DNA of 64,000 bases from Margaritispora aquatica (taxonomy: Eukaryota; Ascomycota; Leotiomycetes; Helotiales; Discinellaceae): contig VJWN01000040.1 of the NCBI GenBank assembly GCA_007644065.1, positions 1 to 64,000 of the forward strand. Reading direction: 5' to 3'. The notes beneath the pieces are model-generated. The model saw only the letters and a list, made by a program, of their open reading frames with translations, made no database searches and had not been told where the DNA came from. A program made the position numbers and the translations under genes. Of the stretch, positions 46,916 through 58,310 are shown in pieces (the stretch's first letter is position 1; each line of letters opens with the position of its first letter).

Positions 46916-47913
46916 CTAATTTGGACTGACATCTCCCCTCTCCATATTACCAACTGAGTTCTCCAACGCCCAATCACGCACGCGATCAAAGTTCCTGCAC
47001 TGATGGAAGGAGTTGAGTTCTGGCCAAGGAAGTGGGTCATCCTCGAGCATGTAGAAAGTGAAGACACCGACATCTGCGTTGCACTGAACGTTCATGCGAA
47101 GGATCTCGAGGCAGTGATCTTTGTTTATCTGTTAGCAGGCTGTTTATTGCAACAATTTGTCTAAAGAATGACTTACCAGTGTGCATCTGCAGCTCCTCGT
47201 CGCCACCTACGAAATTGCCGTTCCCGAGCTCAGTGTAGTACTTCTTGTACGTCACCTGGCGCAGGAGGTTGATACAGTGGAGCTGGTGGAAGACCTCGAG
47301 ACCAACACGATAGCCTTCGACACCAGTCTTTGGGTGCTTGGCTCTGAGGTGTGTTTTTGGCATGCCGATGATGTCGAGCTCGGCATCGGTGATGACTTGG
47401 TCACCAACTATGGTTTCGTCAGATTCTGCTCTTCTGAGCGAGGTAAGATAAATGAACTCACTGTCATATGAAATAGCGTGCCATGCTTTGTCTACCTCAG
47501 GTCCAGCTCCAACGTACGGAGACCCTTCACCCATCGTAGCATTAAATTTGACTTTCTGGTACTCAACCGCCTTTGCTGCTGGTGCTGTTTGGATATTAGT
47601 CTTGTACTGGCTCCAAGGAGGCGAATTGTCACTCACAATACGCAGAAAACTGCTGGACATGCTCTAACGTCGACGGCCTTTGAAAGAACGAAGCCACGAA
47701 CATCGTACCAGACAACATGAACAGCGCCGCGTGCACAACCCAAATCCACCTGCAACTCATCACTGACCGGCTGGCTCGTGGCCTCGTCAGTCTAGCATCC
47801 TCCTCATCCTCCAAAAGCGTATCATCTGAAGTCGAAGTCGACGCCCTCCTGGCATCGAACAGGACCTCCGAGAACTTCTCGTCGTCCTTAACTGGTTGGT
47901 ATTTAGAAGCCAT
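46916..47913 (-). CDS. UstYa-like protein (DUF3328), copy B
   Basis: Canonical member of the family. Exons 47637-47913, 47462-47584, 47177-47407 and 46916-47118 give about 277 aa, the usual length. A cytoplasmic acidic N-terminus is followed by a single helix (WIWVVHAALFMLSGTMFVASFF, about 55-76) and a lumenal domain. Both HxxHC motifs are perfect: HQLHC (VFHQLHCINLLRQ) and HTDHC (HTDHCLEILR). The typical ending FHQCRNFDRVRDW follows. For the second intron I prefer 54 nt (47408-47461), giving YDIGDQVITDAEL, over a 36-nt alternative that is too short. It lies divergently 1.7 kb from the repeat protein at 49585, as UstYa genes lie beside precursor genes in dikaritin clusters. It likely acts in the secretory pathway on a peptide substrate. 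Confidence 0.92.
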
Positions 47914-49584
47914 TATCGCACCGAATAAAAATAATTACACCGGGTAATTGTCAAGAAGTGAAAAGTAAGAGAGAAAGATACAAGCAAGTAAGTGAATGAA
48001 CGAATGTGCTTGACCAGAAGCAATTGTCAAGAACTCAAAAGAGAGAGAGAGAGAGAAAAGAAGAAAGCGAAGCAGAATGAAGAGATACCAAGCATGAACG
48101 ACCGAACATAAAAACGAGGGAGAGAGGGAAACAACTCAGGGAGACGCTGATACAGCCACTAACTGAGTCGTGCGATCCGATGGCTTGGGAAGAGAGTGAG
48201 GTGCGCAAGCAAGTACACGCGAGTTTCATCTGATGGCAAGCTTTGAGTTCTGCGACGCCTCATCGCAACCGGGCGAGATGGGATGAGACAAGCTTGAACC
48301 TCGAGGAATTGACGAGGTGCGTCCGAAAACCAATCTGGATGCATTTTGTATGTAATTCTCCTGAATTGGGAGGAAATGGCTCATGAATTGCCGTGAAACA
48401 TCCTTGTGGAGAAAATGTCCGGCGGTGGGGCCGTCCCTGTGCTCTACTGTGCTGCAATGAAGTGGAGTTGAATGTCGGAGATTTCTTGATTGGATTTAAT
48501 TCAATTTGGAGTCAATATGTGCAAGGCGTGTTGTTGTGTTGTTGTGTTGTGATTAACTAATTCATGTTAATTCCGGAGATATCAACTTGGAAAGGTTAGT
48601 AGGTTGTGTGAAAACACTCGATAGGCGAGGGAAATTCTAGACGAGTTGCATGAATGAGCGACGACGTATTATCGCATTGATGCCCATTTCCATTTCCTTT
48701 TCCATTTCCATTTCGTCTGAAGTAACGATGGGCGTCATCGTGGAAGTTGAGAGTTCTTTTGCCGCTGTCAAGATTAAAAGTCAAACTTAAAGTCCAAACA
48801 CCAGCCTCAACCGCCCAACCGAGGTTTCACAACGAAGATGCAACAACTCCTCAACCGTTGGAATCCAGGATTCCGCATGACTTCTCCCCATATTTGTGAC
48901 ACGTTCCCAATCGTCCGAAATGTCATGGTCACTCCCATACACCAGCCACAATAGAATCTCAGACATCGTCCGCGAGATCTTGCCTGCCTTTATACGCCGA
49001 ATTCGTATATCGGCTCCACCTCCCACCAGCAGCGGGTGACAAGACTCCATTGAGCCTTATGGAAACTCCCTAGGAGTTATCACTTTATCGGCTGTGATGA
49101 AGGAAGTGTCCACTAGATGTAACTAGATGCTGTGATTCGCTGACCATGGGTGCTCAATCCTTCATAATCGACTTGGTGGCTTCAGATGGTGGAGCTGGGC
49201 AGTCTATCAAGCATCGCTCGTCTCGAGCTTAATTTTGCGTGTGAAGCTTACTGTAAAGCATGCCTGCATACTGTAGCATACCTACTCGTACCGTACTGTA
49301 CACGCAACCTGTCCGCCTCCTCTTTTCTCTCCCGCCTCTCTCTCACTCCCCTGTCCCTATTGCCCCCCTCCCTAAAAGCTAAAACCAAACCAACGAGTGA
49401 GGAAGCAAGCAAAGCAGTTCGTATAAGAGACGCCGCGTCCTCTGGTAACGTTCTCAAACTCACTCACTCATCCCACTCAGCTCATTCTCCATTCTCTCAT
49501 TCCTTCTTTCCACTTTTTTCTTCTTTCATTCCATTCCATTCGTTACTGCCGGCCAGTTCAATCTTTTTTATATAAACTTTCAAC
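47914..49584. promoter_or_regulatory. Divergent intergenic region between UstYa copy B and the repeat protein
   Basis: About 1.7 kb holding both promoters. A pyrimidine-rich stretch (about 49.31-49.55 kb) and TATATAAA at 49569-49576 sit immediately before the repeat-protein ATG; that TATA is too close to the start codon to be its core promoter unless transcription starts elsewhere. An 87-codon minus-strand frame (48787-49050) shows no recognisable domain. Confidence 0.45.
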
Positions 49585-50648
49585 ATGTACACTTCAATCT
49601 CCAACCTTCTCACCCTCGGCCTCTTGGCCTCCGTTCCTTTGACCAACGCCTACGCTATCCCACTGTCCCAGCAGGTTGCGAGACGGGATGTCACCGCTTC
49701 GCCTGTGGCGTGGGTCCGCTCGCTGATTGACGCGAGGCATCACACCGAGAAGCAGATCGCTGCTAAGAAGGCCAAGGCTGCTGGCACTGCTCGCGATGTT
49801 GAGGTCGAGGCTCGGGAACCCCGTGTGTCACTATCCCAGCTTTGGATTTAAGTCCTCAAACTAATTGGAACTTTCTAGATCACACTGAGAAGCAAATTGC
49901 AGCTAAGAAGGCGAAAGCTGCTGCCAACGCTCGTGATCTCGAGACCCGAGAGCCACATCACACAGAAAAGCAGATCGCAGCAAAGAAGGCAAAGGCTGCG
50001 GCAGGAGCTAAGCGCGATGTTGAAGTAGAAGCCCGTGAGCCTCACCACACTGAGAAGCAAATCGCGGCAAAGAAGGCCAAGGCCGCTGGCACTGCCCGTG
50101 ATGTCGAAGCTCGTGAACCTCACCACACTGAAAAGCAGATTGCTGCAAAGAAGGCCAAGGCTGCTGCTTCAGCCCGCGATGTCGAGACCCGGGAGCCACA
50201 CCACACCGAGAAGCAAATCGCAGCAAAGAAGGCAAAAGCCGCCGCAGGAGCCAAGCGCGATGTCGAAGTTGAGGCTCGCGAACCTCACCACACCGAGAAG
50301 CAAATCGCAGCCAAGAAAGCCAAGGCTGCCGGTACTGCCCGTGACGTCGAGGTAGAAGCACGCGAACCTCACCACACTGAGAAGCAGATCGCAGCCAAGA
50401 AAGCCAAGGCAGCCGCCTCAGCTCGCGACGTTGAGATCGAGACCCGCGAACCCCACCACACCGAGAAGCAAATCGCCGCCAAGAAGGCCAAGGCTGCAGG
50501 GACTGCTCGCGACCTCGCTGCCGACGAGGCGTTGGAGGATGCCGAGGACTTGGAGGATCAGGAAGATTTGGAGGATGAGGAGGAGGCGGAGGACGAGGCG
50601 GACGCTGCTGCTGAGGCTGCTGCTGAGGCTGCTGCTGCCTCTGCGTAG
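49585..50648 (+). CDS. Secreted nine-repeat protein, candidate Kex2-processed / RiPP precursor
   Basis: Two exons (49585-49822, 49879-50648) give about 335 aa. The intron lies inside the second repeat, between the two halves of its first His codon. Residues 1-24 are a signal peptide (SISNLLTLGLLASVPLTNAYA). A dibasic ARR-D site follows at 33-34. Then come nine copies of HHTEKQIAAKKAKAA, joined by spacers of the type GTARDVEVEAREP, ASARDVETREP or AGAKRDVEVEAREP. Each copy contains KK; only two spacers contain KR. The tail is strongly acidic, then Ala-rich. Exporting repeats flanked by basic sites is the layout of fungal peptide precursors (UstA-like, or pheromone-like with X-Ala/X-Pro spacers). 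No Tyr, Phe or Trp occurs in any repeat, unlike known UstYa substrates, so the product is unknown. A secreted structural or Lys/His-rich protein is the alternative. Confidence 0.8.
49738..50513 (+). repeat. Nine tandem coding repeats of 78-87 bp
   Basis: Units are 26-29 codons, because spacers come in shorter (e.g. DVEAREP) and longer (KRDVEVEAREP) forms. The 15-residue HHTEK... block is identical in all nine copies at protein level, while codons differ between copies. For example, the block begins ACC-GAG-AAG-CAG-ATC in copy 1 and ACT-GAG-AAG-CAA-ATT in copy 2. Confidence 0.92.
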
Positions 50649-51333
50649 GCTTGAGCTGAGGTGTGGAAAGTAGGAGAGGAGATGTACATGCTGAGTTTTC
50701 TGGGGGAAAGGAAAGGGGACTCTTGTTTCTGGGGATTGATTCCGTAGAGATGGGAGGGAGGATGAGATGAGGATAATTTTATTGCTTGAGCTGAGTTTGA
50801 GTGTCTTTTGACTTGCATGTGATTTTGGGTGTGTGAGGTGTGGTGAAGGTAAGTGGGGAGGGAACAGTCAGCTCGGCTATCTTTGTGCTCCATCAAACGA
50901 CAGAGTTGAGATGCGTGGCAGTTGAGTGACCATTGCTTCTGACATATATTTCCGCCCGCTAAATGCGAGGCGCTTGACCCGTTGATATTGATTGGTCTTT
51001 TGGTGTGGTTGTTGGACTGTGAGAGGTTTTCTGATATTGTCTTGTTGTGATTCACGTCCTGTAAACTGCACCCTCCACTGGATCGCTTGAGCGAAAAATG
51101 AGGTAAACCCATCCCGAAGAGAAAGAAGTATGCATTTTTGAAGTGTGAAGTCTGGGAACTTCTTCAAAATCAATCTTAAAATTTCACGACAGAGGTAGAG
51201 AAGCAAAGTTGAAAGTTCGAGCAGCGAGAGGACACTGTGAAATTTCAGAAGTATTTGATACAAACGCGCCTCTGAGTGGGTTCTTACATCTTTCCTATAT
51301 TAAAGTCATCCGCATATCTCCTCCAAATTACGT
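50649..51333. other. Intergenic between repeat protein and permease (convergent)
   Basis: About 0.7 kb shared by two 3' ends. No gene is seen; open frames on the minus strand continue from the acidic tail of the repeat protein and are shadows. Confidence 0.5.
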
Positions 51334-53032
51334 TCAACGTCCTACAACCTTCAACTCAATGCTTCTAGTGATAACATATACAATTCCACCAATAGCAGCA
51401 GCCTATCACGAAATTAGCATCTTCCAAAACGCAGGAATGGAAGACTTACAAATTCAAACCCGACATCTGCACCTCCAATGGCCTTAGCAATAGGTCCGAC
51501 CAACCACGTCTGGTCAGCTCCCATAAAACCACCGGTAATCCCACAAGCCCACGAGAACAGCGCAGCGACACCCACCGGCAGCTTCCCAGGCGTATCCCAA
51601 ACATCAACATTATACCCAATTTTCTGTCTAAACACAAAATGCTCAAGCAGGACAATACACGCGAAAGGCGTGCACCAATACGACAGCACATTCAAGAAAT
51701 TCTCCAGCGTGGTCACGAAGCGATCGCGCAGGACGCACGAGATGGTCAGCGCAATCGCGAAACCGAGCAACGTGGTGAGAATGCGAGGAATCTTCTCGGT
51801 CCATGATGAGATGGCTTGAACGGAGAGACCGAACGAGTAGATGTTGGGAATGTTGGCACCGACGATGGAGAATGCGAGCAGGACCTCGATGAAGCGGCCG
51901 AAATTGCGGACTCCGACACCGTGTCCTGCGAACACAGATCCAACAAGTCCACCAATGCCACGCGAGTCGTAGACGTCAGAGAAGCCGAATGCTGGGTCTG
52001 GGTTGGAGATCAAGCTGGCGAGTGCGACGCCGACGAGGAAGCCAAGCGTGGAGCCGATGTAGATGCCTCCGAAGGTCCAGAAGAAGGTACGCCATTTGGG
52101 TGTGGAGGAAGGCATGTAGAGCGAGTAGTCTGCTGCTAATGGGACCCAGGTGATTCCCCAAGAGAATACGAGGGCGCCGAAGGAGAGACAACCCAGACGG
52201 GCATCATCGCCTTTGGTCATTGGCACTCTAACGAAGTGTGAGCCGCCGAAACCGCACACGATGATGGTGATGACAATCAGGGCCATCCAGCCGTAATGAT
52301 CATAGAAGTGAATTGCCTTGTAGCCGAGAAAAGAAATGATCAAGGATCTAGTGACTTGTAAGCATTTGAGTTTAATTAAATTGTGGTGTGATGGTAACGT
52401 ACACAGTGAGGACGAGGATAATCGCTACTACCAGTGGCAGCTTTCCATCAGCTGCATCAAACAGGATGCCACCTCCTGCTATGGTGTTGATAACAAGCCA
52501 GCCGATACAAGTGATTGCATTCAGCAGCACAATGACCTTGCTAGCATAGAATCCGAAACTGTATCGAGTGATAATCATACTTCGCATTCCTAAGCGTGGT
52601 CCAAGATAAGACATAACAGCCGGTCCAAGATCAGCTAGGAAGTTGAAGAAGATGATGGTCAGGAAACTGTCCCACCATCCAAGACCGAAAAGGAGAGGTC
52701 CCAGAGCACCAGTTGTGAACGCCGAGTAATGGAAATTGGCAGTCGTCCAGACAAAGAATGTGCCTGTAATCATGAGTTGCCGATTAGCTTGAGCTTGGGA
52801 TCTGAAAGCACTTACTGTGAGGTTTTTGGTTCACATCACGAGCTTCTTCAGGCAATTGTTCAACGCCAATTGTCTCTGCACCGAGCTTCTCACTCAGCCA
52901 ATGGACCTTACTCCAAAAGGTAGGGACCTCAGCGAACTCTCGCAAGTTGTTAACATGACCGACCTGACCCTCACGAGGACCAGAGTCGGTCTGGTACAAA
53001 ACCTGTTCTTGTCCTTTCTCGTCGATGCCCAT
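51334..53032 (-). CDS. NCS1 purine-cytosine permease (Fcy-like)
   Basis: Proton symporter for nucleobases (cytosine, purines or related compounds) in the plasma membrane. Exons 52816-53032, 52403-52763, 51450-52347 and 51334-51402 give about 514 aa with roughly 12 membrane segments. Typical sequence blocks are TTANFHYSAFTTGALG, ADLGPAVMSYLGPRLGMRSM, the RYSFGFYASKVIVLLN region and DYSLYMPSSTP. The short last exon supplies the conserved ending VYVITRSIELKVVGR. I chose the Met of MGIDEKGQ; a Met 11 codons upstream is also in frame. It converges on the repeat-protein gene. A role in that locus is not implied by the family, so it may mark the cluster edge. Confidence 0.9.
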
Positions 53033-54520
53033 TTTGTATGTTATGAAGGGAAGAGAAAAGAACAAAGGTCTGAGAATGGGAATCGAAAGATGTAAGTAAG
53101 AGGTCCAGACTCACAGCCCCAGATAGGTTATCGCACAGGATGATCTACCCCTGGTCATACAGAAGTGGTGGTGCAAGGTATGTATCTTCATCCATTTCAT
53201 GAGTGGGGAAGGCTTATTCGTAGCAAGCATGACCAAGTATATAAAAGAATGGGAGAATCACTGCAGTCGAGGTTTGATGGTACTGTACTTGGTACTGTAA
53301 TAACACTCACAATGAAGGTGAGCAAATGTCCTCTCTCAAAGATACACATAGGTTCACCATCCATCATCCCAATCTAACTGTAAATCGCGAGGCGATATGT
53401 AACCTCAAGAGATCCATTATATGCCGAATAAAAATACCAATTCTTTGCCCCAAACAAGTAGGCTTCTCGAAGGAATACTTCGTATCGGCTTCTTTGGCGG
53501 CAGGGTATCAAGTCTAATATGTCTCAGACCTCTTCTCCCCACATGGACTGCAAGTTAATGCAAACGGATAAGAGACAAGATGGCCTAGATTTTTGACACA
53601 ACAAAGGTGTAATCATATGGTGGGTACAGCAGTATCTTGGCTGTGTCCGGATCATCAATCATCACGATGAGGCATGAGAGTGATCTTTCCATTGATGATG
53701 TGTTGCCACTGTGAATATGATATCTAGAGTTGAAATTAATACCTCGATTGAAGATTGGGTACTTCTGTACGCCGAACATCAGACCGAGATACGAGCGGAG
53801 ACATCGAGATAACGTTGGCCGTGAGGAGAGTCGGGTGTTCCAGCAGTTTGTAAAATAGATGCGAGTGAAGTCCTAGAATTCGTCCGATGTTCAAGATCTC
53901 TGTGTTACTCGGCCAAGAAGCAGTATTGGTATATATATGTGCACTTCATTTGTTGAACTGTCAAGTTCATCTGGTTTGTGTGTTTGTTTGTTGTACAAAC
54001 CATGAAAATTGATGGAAGCAAAGTACCTTAGGGAGGGAGGAAGATAGCTCCTTTTTGGGATTAGTGTGAAACCAAGAGGTATCATGTGATCTATCTAGGC
54101 GGTGAATATATTTAGCTCAACATTCTCCGGCAAAATTCCACTTGCAAGCGTGACCTATGACCCGTGACCTGCTGTCAAGTCAATCACCTCGAAAGCTTGT
54201 TCGTTCCACTTCACGCTGATACCTCCAGAAATTGTGAGGTTCGAAGCGTAAATGTCCTAACTCGCATAGAAATCAGGAGTTTCCGGTAAGACGATTGTAT
54301 TGTTTCGGATTGCCTCCTTGGTTCAAAAGGTAAGGTAGGTATCTTCCTTGTTTCGATACTATGCATTCTTACGGGATAACAAACCATGTGATCTTTGAAT
54401 GCATCAGGGACAAAGACAAAGATTCGATAAGACTGACATATATATCTATTCCTTTCTCTTCTATACGCACATCGTCGTTATGGCAATTCAAGATCGTTTT
54501 CCTAAAATCAAGAGGTTGAC
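53033..54520. other. Intergenic region 5' of the permease
   Basis: About 1.5 kb, no supportable gene; must include the permease promoter. Several short frames lack domain signal. Confidence 0.45.
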
Positions 54521-55641
54521 ATAGCTCCTAGCATTCCCTTCACAAAATTAGCGGAAAAGTATACTCATCCTACTGGGAAATACCATCGACATATTGCAAA
54601 CACTGGAAGCTCAGACTTAACACCAGTCCTACCGGATATTCTCCCATATATCAGGAAGAGGGCAAACAGAGAGAAATATATCGGAGCTCTCTGATTTTGA
54701 AGCCACGAAATCTCCATCACTATGACATTGACGCTTTCGCACCTACCTATGGAGTCCCACTTGGTTGGATTCGAGATGCACCGGTAGTACTAAATCCTGG
54801 TGCTAGTATGCCAGTAGGGTTTGCTGTATCTCCGTATCTCGAGGGATAGATGGAAGGTGGATCGCCCAATAGCTGTTCCACGCTTCTTGTTACCTGGAGG
54901 AAAGTCCGGGTATTGGGAAGTGTGCAGGTCGTATCGAATGTGGTAGAATCATGACTGACCTCTCAGGCGAAAAATGATATCGTGTGGGCAATCTTAGAGC
55001 CTGCTTTGTTGATCGCATCCCAGTTCCTAACTATTTGATCCAAGCCAGTCAGCGGCTTTGGAGCTTGTAGTGAGGTGCCAAGCGCAGCTTTATATCAGAG
55101 TACCTGGTTCAATAAAACGAATGAAAACTATCACAGGGCGAAATATAGTCATCCTGTCCCAGTGCTCGAGCCCTGCTGACGACGATGATTATGCTTTGTT
55201 TTTGAGAATATGTCGGCTGGATCACGATAGATACCTTCAAAAGTATTTCTCGGACACGGATCTCGACACAATGGTTATTGCCATAAACTGGCGGCTTCAT
55301 GACTGTCGGCGACGAGGGTTCGATCCTCCAATCAAGGTTTTTGTGTCAGACTTGGTTAAATTACTCATTGTTAGATGTGAAATGGAGCAAAAGTATTTCC
55401 GGTGAGTCGCTCCTACAAACAAGACAGCAAGCACCACGTTAGAGGTGGAGAAGCTAATCCTCGCTCAATGAATAGAATCGGACCAAATGGTGTTGTACGC
55501 AAGATCCAGGCAGACTTTGCTAGTATATTTTACACCGTGGAGGACCACAAGCTCAGGGATGGGGCGTATGTTAATACCGCGAAGGAATTGAGATTGAAGG
55601 ACGAAGCTGAAGATAGCTCTGACTCTGATAGCAGTAGCTAA
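54521..55641 (+). pseudogene. Decayed or mis-structured hypothetical gene
   Basis: Coding-like stretches follow each other in changing frames. They read IPFTKLAEKYTHPTGKYHRH, then PRNLHHYDIDAFAPTYGVPLGW after a TGA, then PRFLLPGGKSGYW after a TAG. Next is AKNDIVWAILEPALLIASQF, followed by another in-frame TGA. The last part (55058-55641) is better preserved: it reads DYALFLRICRLDHDRYLQKYF through VSDLVKLLIVRCEMEQKYFR, then an intron of GTGAGT type (about 55402-55476) to IGPNGVVRKIQADFASIFYTVEDHK and an acidic-Ser end. Some stops might be removed by introns, but the first TGA has no donor near it. I do not recognise the family. A relic of a Pezizomycotina-specific gene is the most likely reading. 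Confidence 0.45.
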
Positions 55642-56656
55642 GCAAGAGGTCTTCAGTTTGCTTTGGCAAGGTGGAGGGACTCTAATAATTTGTGGTAGGA
55701 AGGTATGAGCATGATGTTTGATGGCGCAAGCATCACTCAGTCCAGGCATGGTTTTGGTGGTGGTTACCTTACCTGGGTTTCAAAATTATTTCCGAAGGGT
55801 TTAGCGATATTGCGCGCCAGAAACAATATGGAGAAAACAACCAAGCTAGATCTTGTCTATCGTGTTCAGTCATTGTACAGCGGCACTAGAGAGGCTCGGC
55901 GTCATAATCATTTATTGTACTCTTAGCAACTTCTTTAATACCCAAGATATGGTACTCAAAAGATTTAAATTAGCCCTGTTTAATCGTGAATATCGACCCA
56001 AATGGAGGGGATGGCTGCAATTCGCATTTGTCCGCAACTACCGTAGGCAATGCTATTCTATATACAGTAGACCAGAGGGCGGCAGTAGATAAAAGCTCAC
56101 CTTAACTTCTGCATATATTGGGAAAGTTCAATTCATAACTGCGAGAACGAAGAGAAAGTGAACCCCAGTCCCAAATTGAAGATGAAATTAGCTAGTATTG
56201 TGAGATGAAAGCTCACTTTTGTGTTAACTTAATAAATTACAGGCCAAAGTTTATGACCGGCTTTTTCGGCATCATTTTCAATGAACGAGTTGGGGATCAA
56301 AGAAACATTGATTATCTGTAATAAGTACTTTGATGCGAAAAATATATTTGACTTTTGATTTGGTGCTTAGTTTGCCATTTTATTTGATTCTGTTGAAGTG
56401 ATATATATATGCACGTAGACACATAGGTACACAAACAAACGCCACATTCACCCCACCAATGCCAAGCAAGGTGAACACCAAGCGAGAGCAAACCTCAAGG
56501 CACCACTTCACTTCACCCCACCACCACTCCCTGCCTCCATGTTTTATTAGCTTTGTTCGTTTCCTACAATATAACTCAACTTTAATACAATAACTTTGAA
56601 ACAACTTCCACAAAATCAAGTACACCATCACGCAAAATAGCAACCTCATCGGCACA
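55642..56656. other. Intergenic, possibly with further gene relics
   Basis: Two overlapping short frames at 55705-55926 and 55853-56092 have mixed composition (HGFGGGYLTWVSKLFPKG; NREYRPKWRGWLQFAFVRN). They could be fragments of the preceding decayed gene or of another one. Neither has a recognisable domain. Confidence 0.35.
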
Positions 56657-58310
56657 ATGAATCCTGAAACCACAGATACTCTCGGCGCTGCCCGACCTCC
56701 AAAGAAGACCATCTCACCTACAGAACTCGTACCCTTCCCTATTCCAGTCCTAGCAGTCAAGGGTGCTATCTGCTTCAACTGCTTGCAATATAACGCCAAG
56801 GGAGAGATCTTGAGTCGATGCAAAGGCTGTTTGCGTGTTTCGTACGTTTTCTACTTCTCAGCTTCCCCAGTCACGAGTTTGTTTTCACATTTCGAGATTT
56901 CTGATTTGATATTTTGAAGCTGATTAAGAATTATAGCTACTGCTCATTGGAGTGCCAGAAGGCGGATTGGAAGAAAGCTCACAAGAATGTCTGTGTTGTG
57001 CTGCAGGAGATCAATAAGCTTGACGCTCCCTGTGGACCTAGGACTTGGGAGGAGTATCGTGGTGATATGGTTAGTTAAAAATCACTCTTTCTCAGCGCTT
57101 TTTGCAATGAACAAGAAAACTGACTCGTATCTCTAACAGTGGATGAGAATTGATGCCTTCCGAGCTCACCCCAAGAAGCTAAAGATCAACGAAGAGAGAA
57201 TCTTACAGTACATCCCTCACCTGTTCCCCCTTCAGAGACAAACAATCTAAAAAACCCAGATACCAATCTCACTGCGCAACCTGCCACCGCAATGTCCTCC
57301 AACTCTCCCCAACATCCAAACTCCGCATTTGTGAAACCTGCAACCTCGCCCACCACTGCAGCACCTGCACGCCTTCCACCCACTACCAGCACTGCCCACG
57401 CTTCGCTCAAGTCGCACTCTCTGAGCGGTTCGCCATCTCCCACTTCCTCACCTCACTCCAACCAAACGTCACGCTCTTCACGGAAACGCCCCGCGAAACC
57501 TACATGCCGCTCTCGCAAGCCGCGTCCTGGAGAGACTACTACACTGTTGTATCCGACCAAGGCGCGCACTTATCCGCTCTCCTCACACCAAGCCTCGACC
57601 CCGTCAATCTCCCCAAGGAGTATGGCGAGGCGCAAAAGATGCTCGATATGTCATGTGCCCTCAAGGCAGGCACCGACAAACTAAGCATGATGCTCACGAT
57701 CCTCGCAGGGCTCGAAGCCGTCTTCACCACTTCGCTCGAAAGCAAAGAGAAGCTCACACTGCATCTCATCGGCGCCACGCCCAAGGAACTCGACGCCCTA
57801 ATGCTCTTTGAAGAACTGCTCCACTTACTCCCCAACCTGAAGGCTCTACACACAATCTTCATCGGTCCTGACCTCCCACCACCTTCTTCCCCAGGCGTCA
57901 TCACCCTCGACTGCTGCGAGCCATGCACGAAACTCAACCGCGTCCGCACAATCACCATGTTCAAGGGCACTTACACGTCCTACATGCGCTCCCTCGACGT
58001 TTTCCGAGCCCCTGACCTCGGTGTCTTGTTCCACACAGGGCATTCGCAAGAAGCTATCGATTCCTGGGCTCCTGCAATTAAATACCTAGCGCAAGCACCG
58101 TTCCCGAGCGTCTTCACGTGCTACAATGGGAAGGAGATGGAGGAAGAGGTTGCGGGCTTGGAGAAAATGGGTGCGCGGTTCTTGGTTAGAGGCGAGAGGA
58201 ATAAATGGGCTGGGTTGAGGATGTTGTTGGAGGTTGCGGAGAGGGAGGAGGGGGCCGTATTTTGCATGAATTTATTTTGGTATGTCGTTGCTGCTGCTGA
58301 AGCGAAGTAG
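56657..58310 (+). CDS. MYND zinc-finger protein, MSS51-like
   Basis: Exons 56657-56841, 56937-57069, 57140-57207 and 57260-58310 give about 478 aa. An MYND finger at about residues 36-77 has the expected Cys pattern (CFNCLQYNAKGEILSRCKGC and YCSLECQKADWKKAHKNVC) and is interrupted by intron 1. A second Cys/His cluster follows after intron 3 (CATCHRNV, CETCNLAHHCSTC). The large C-terminal domain (YYTVVSDQG, LHLIGATPKELDAL, VLFHTGHSQEAIDSW) resembles the C-terminal region of yeast Mss51, a mitochondrial COX1 translational regulator. Many fungal genomes hold several paralogs of this fold, so a mitochondrial role for this copy is uncertain. Intron 3 as drawn (52 nt, acceptor CCCAG) restores a frame that otherwise breaks. 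Confidence 0.85.

Noticed and set aside
47426..47461. 36-nt intron in UstYa copy B
   Set aside because: It is shorter than any other intron in the window; the 54-nt alternative keeps phase and gives a smoother family sequence.
48787..49050. 87-codon open frame between UstYa copy B and the repeat protein
   Set aside because: Mixed composition but no recognisable motif, and it would overlap promoter DNA. Kept only as a possibility.
49879..50513. Regularly spaced repeats resembling a CRISPR array
   Set aside because: The repeats are in-frame protein repeats in a secreted eukaryotic protein with synonymous variation, not invariant DNA repeats with unrelated spacers.
57208..57235. 28-nt mini-intron or frameshift in the MYND gene
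   Set aside because: A downstream CCCAG acceptor gives a normal 52-nt intron in the same phase, so neither an odd intron nor a frameshift is needed.
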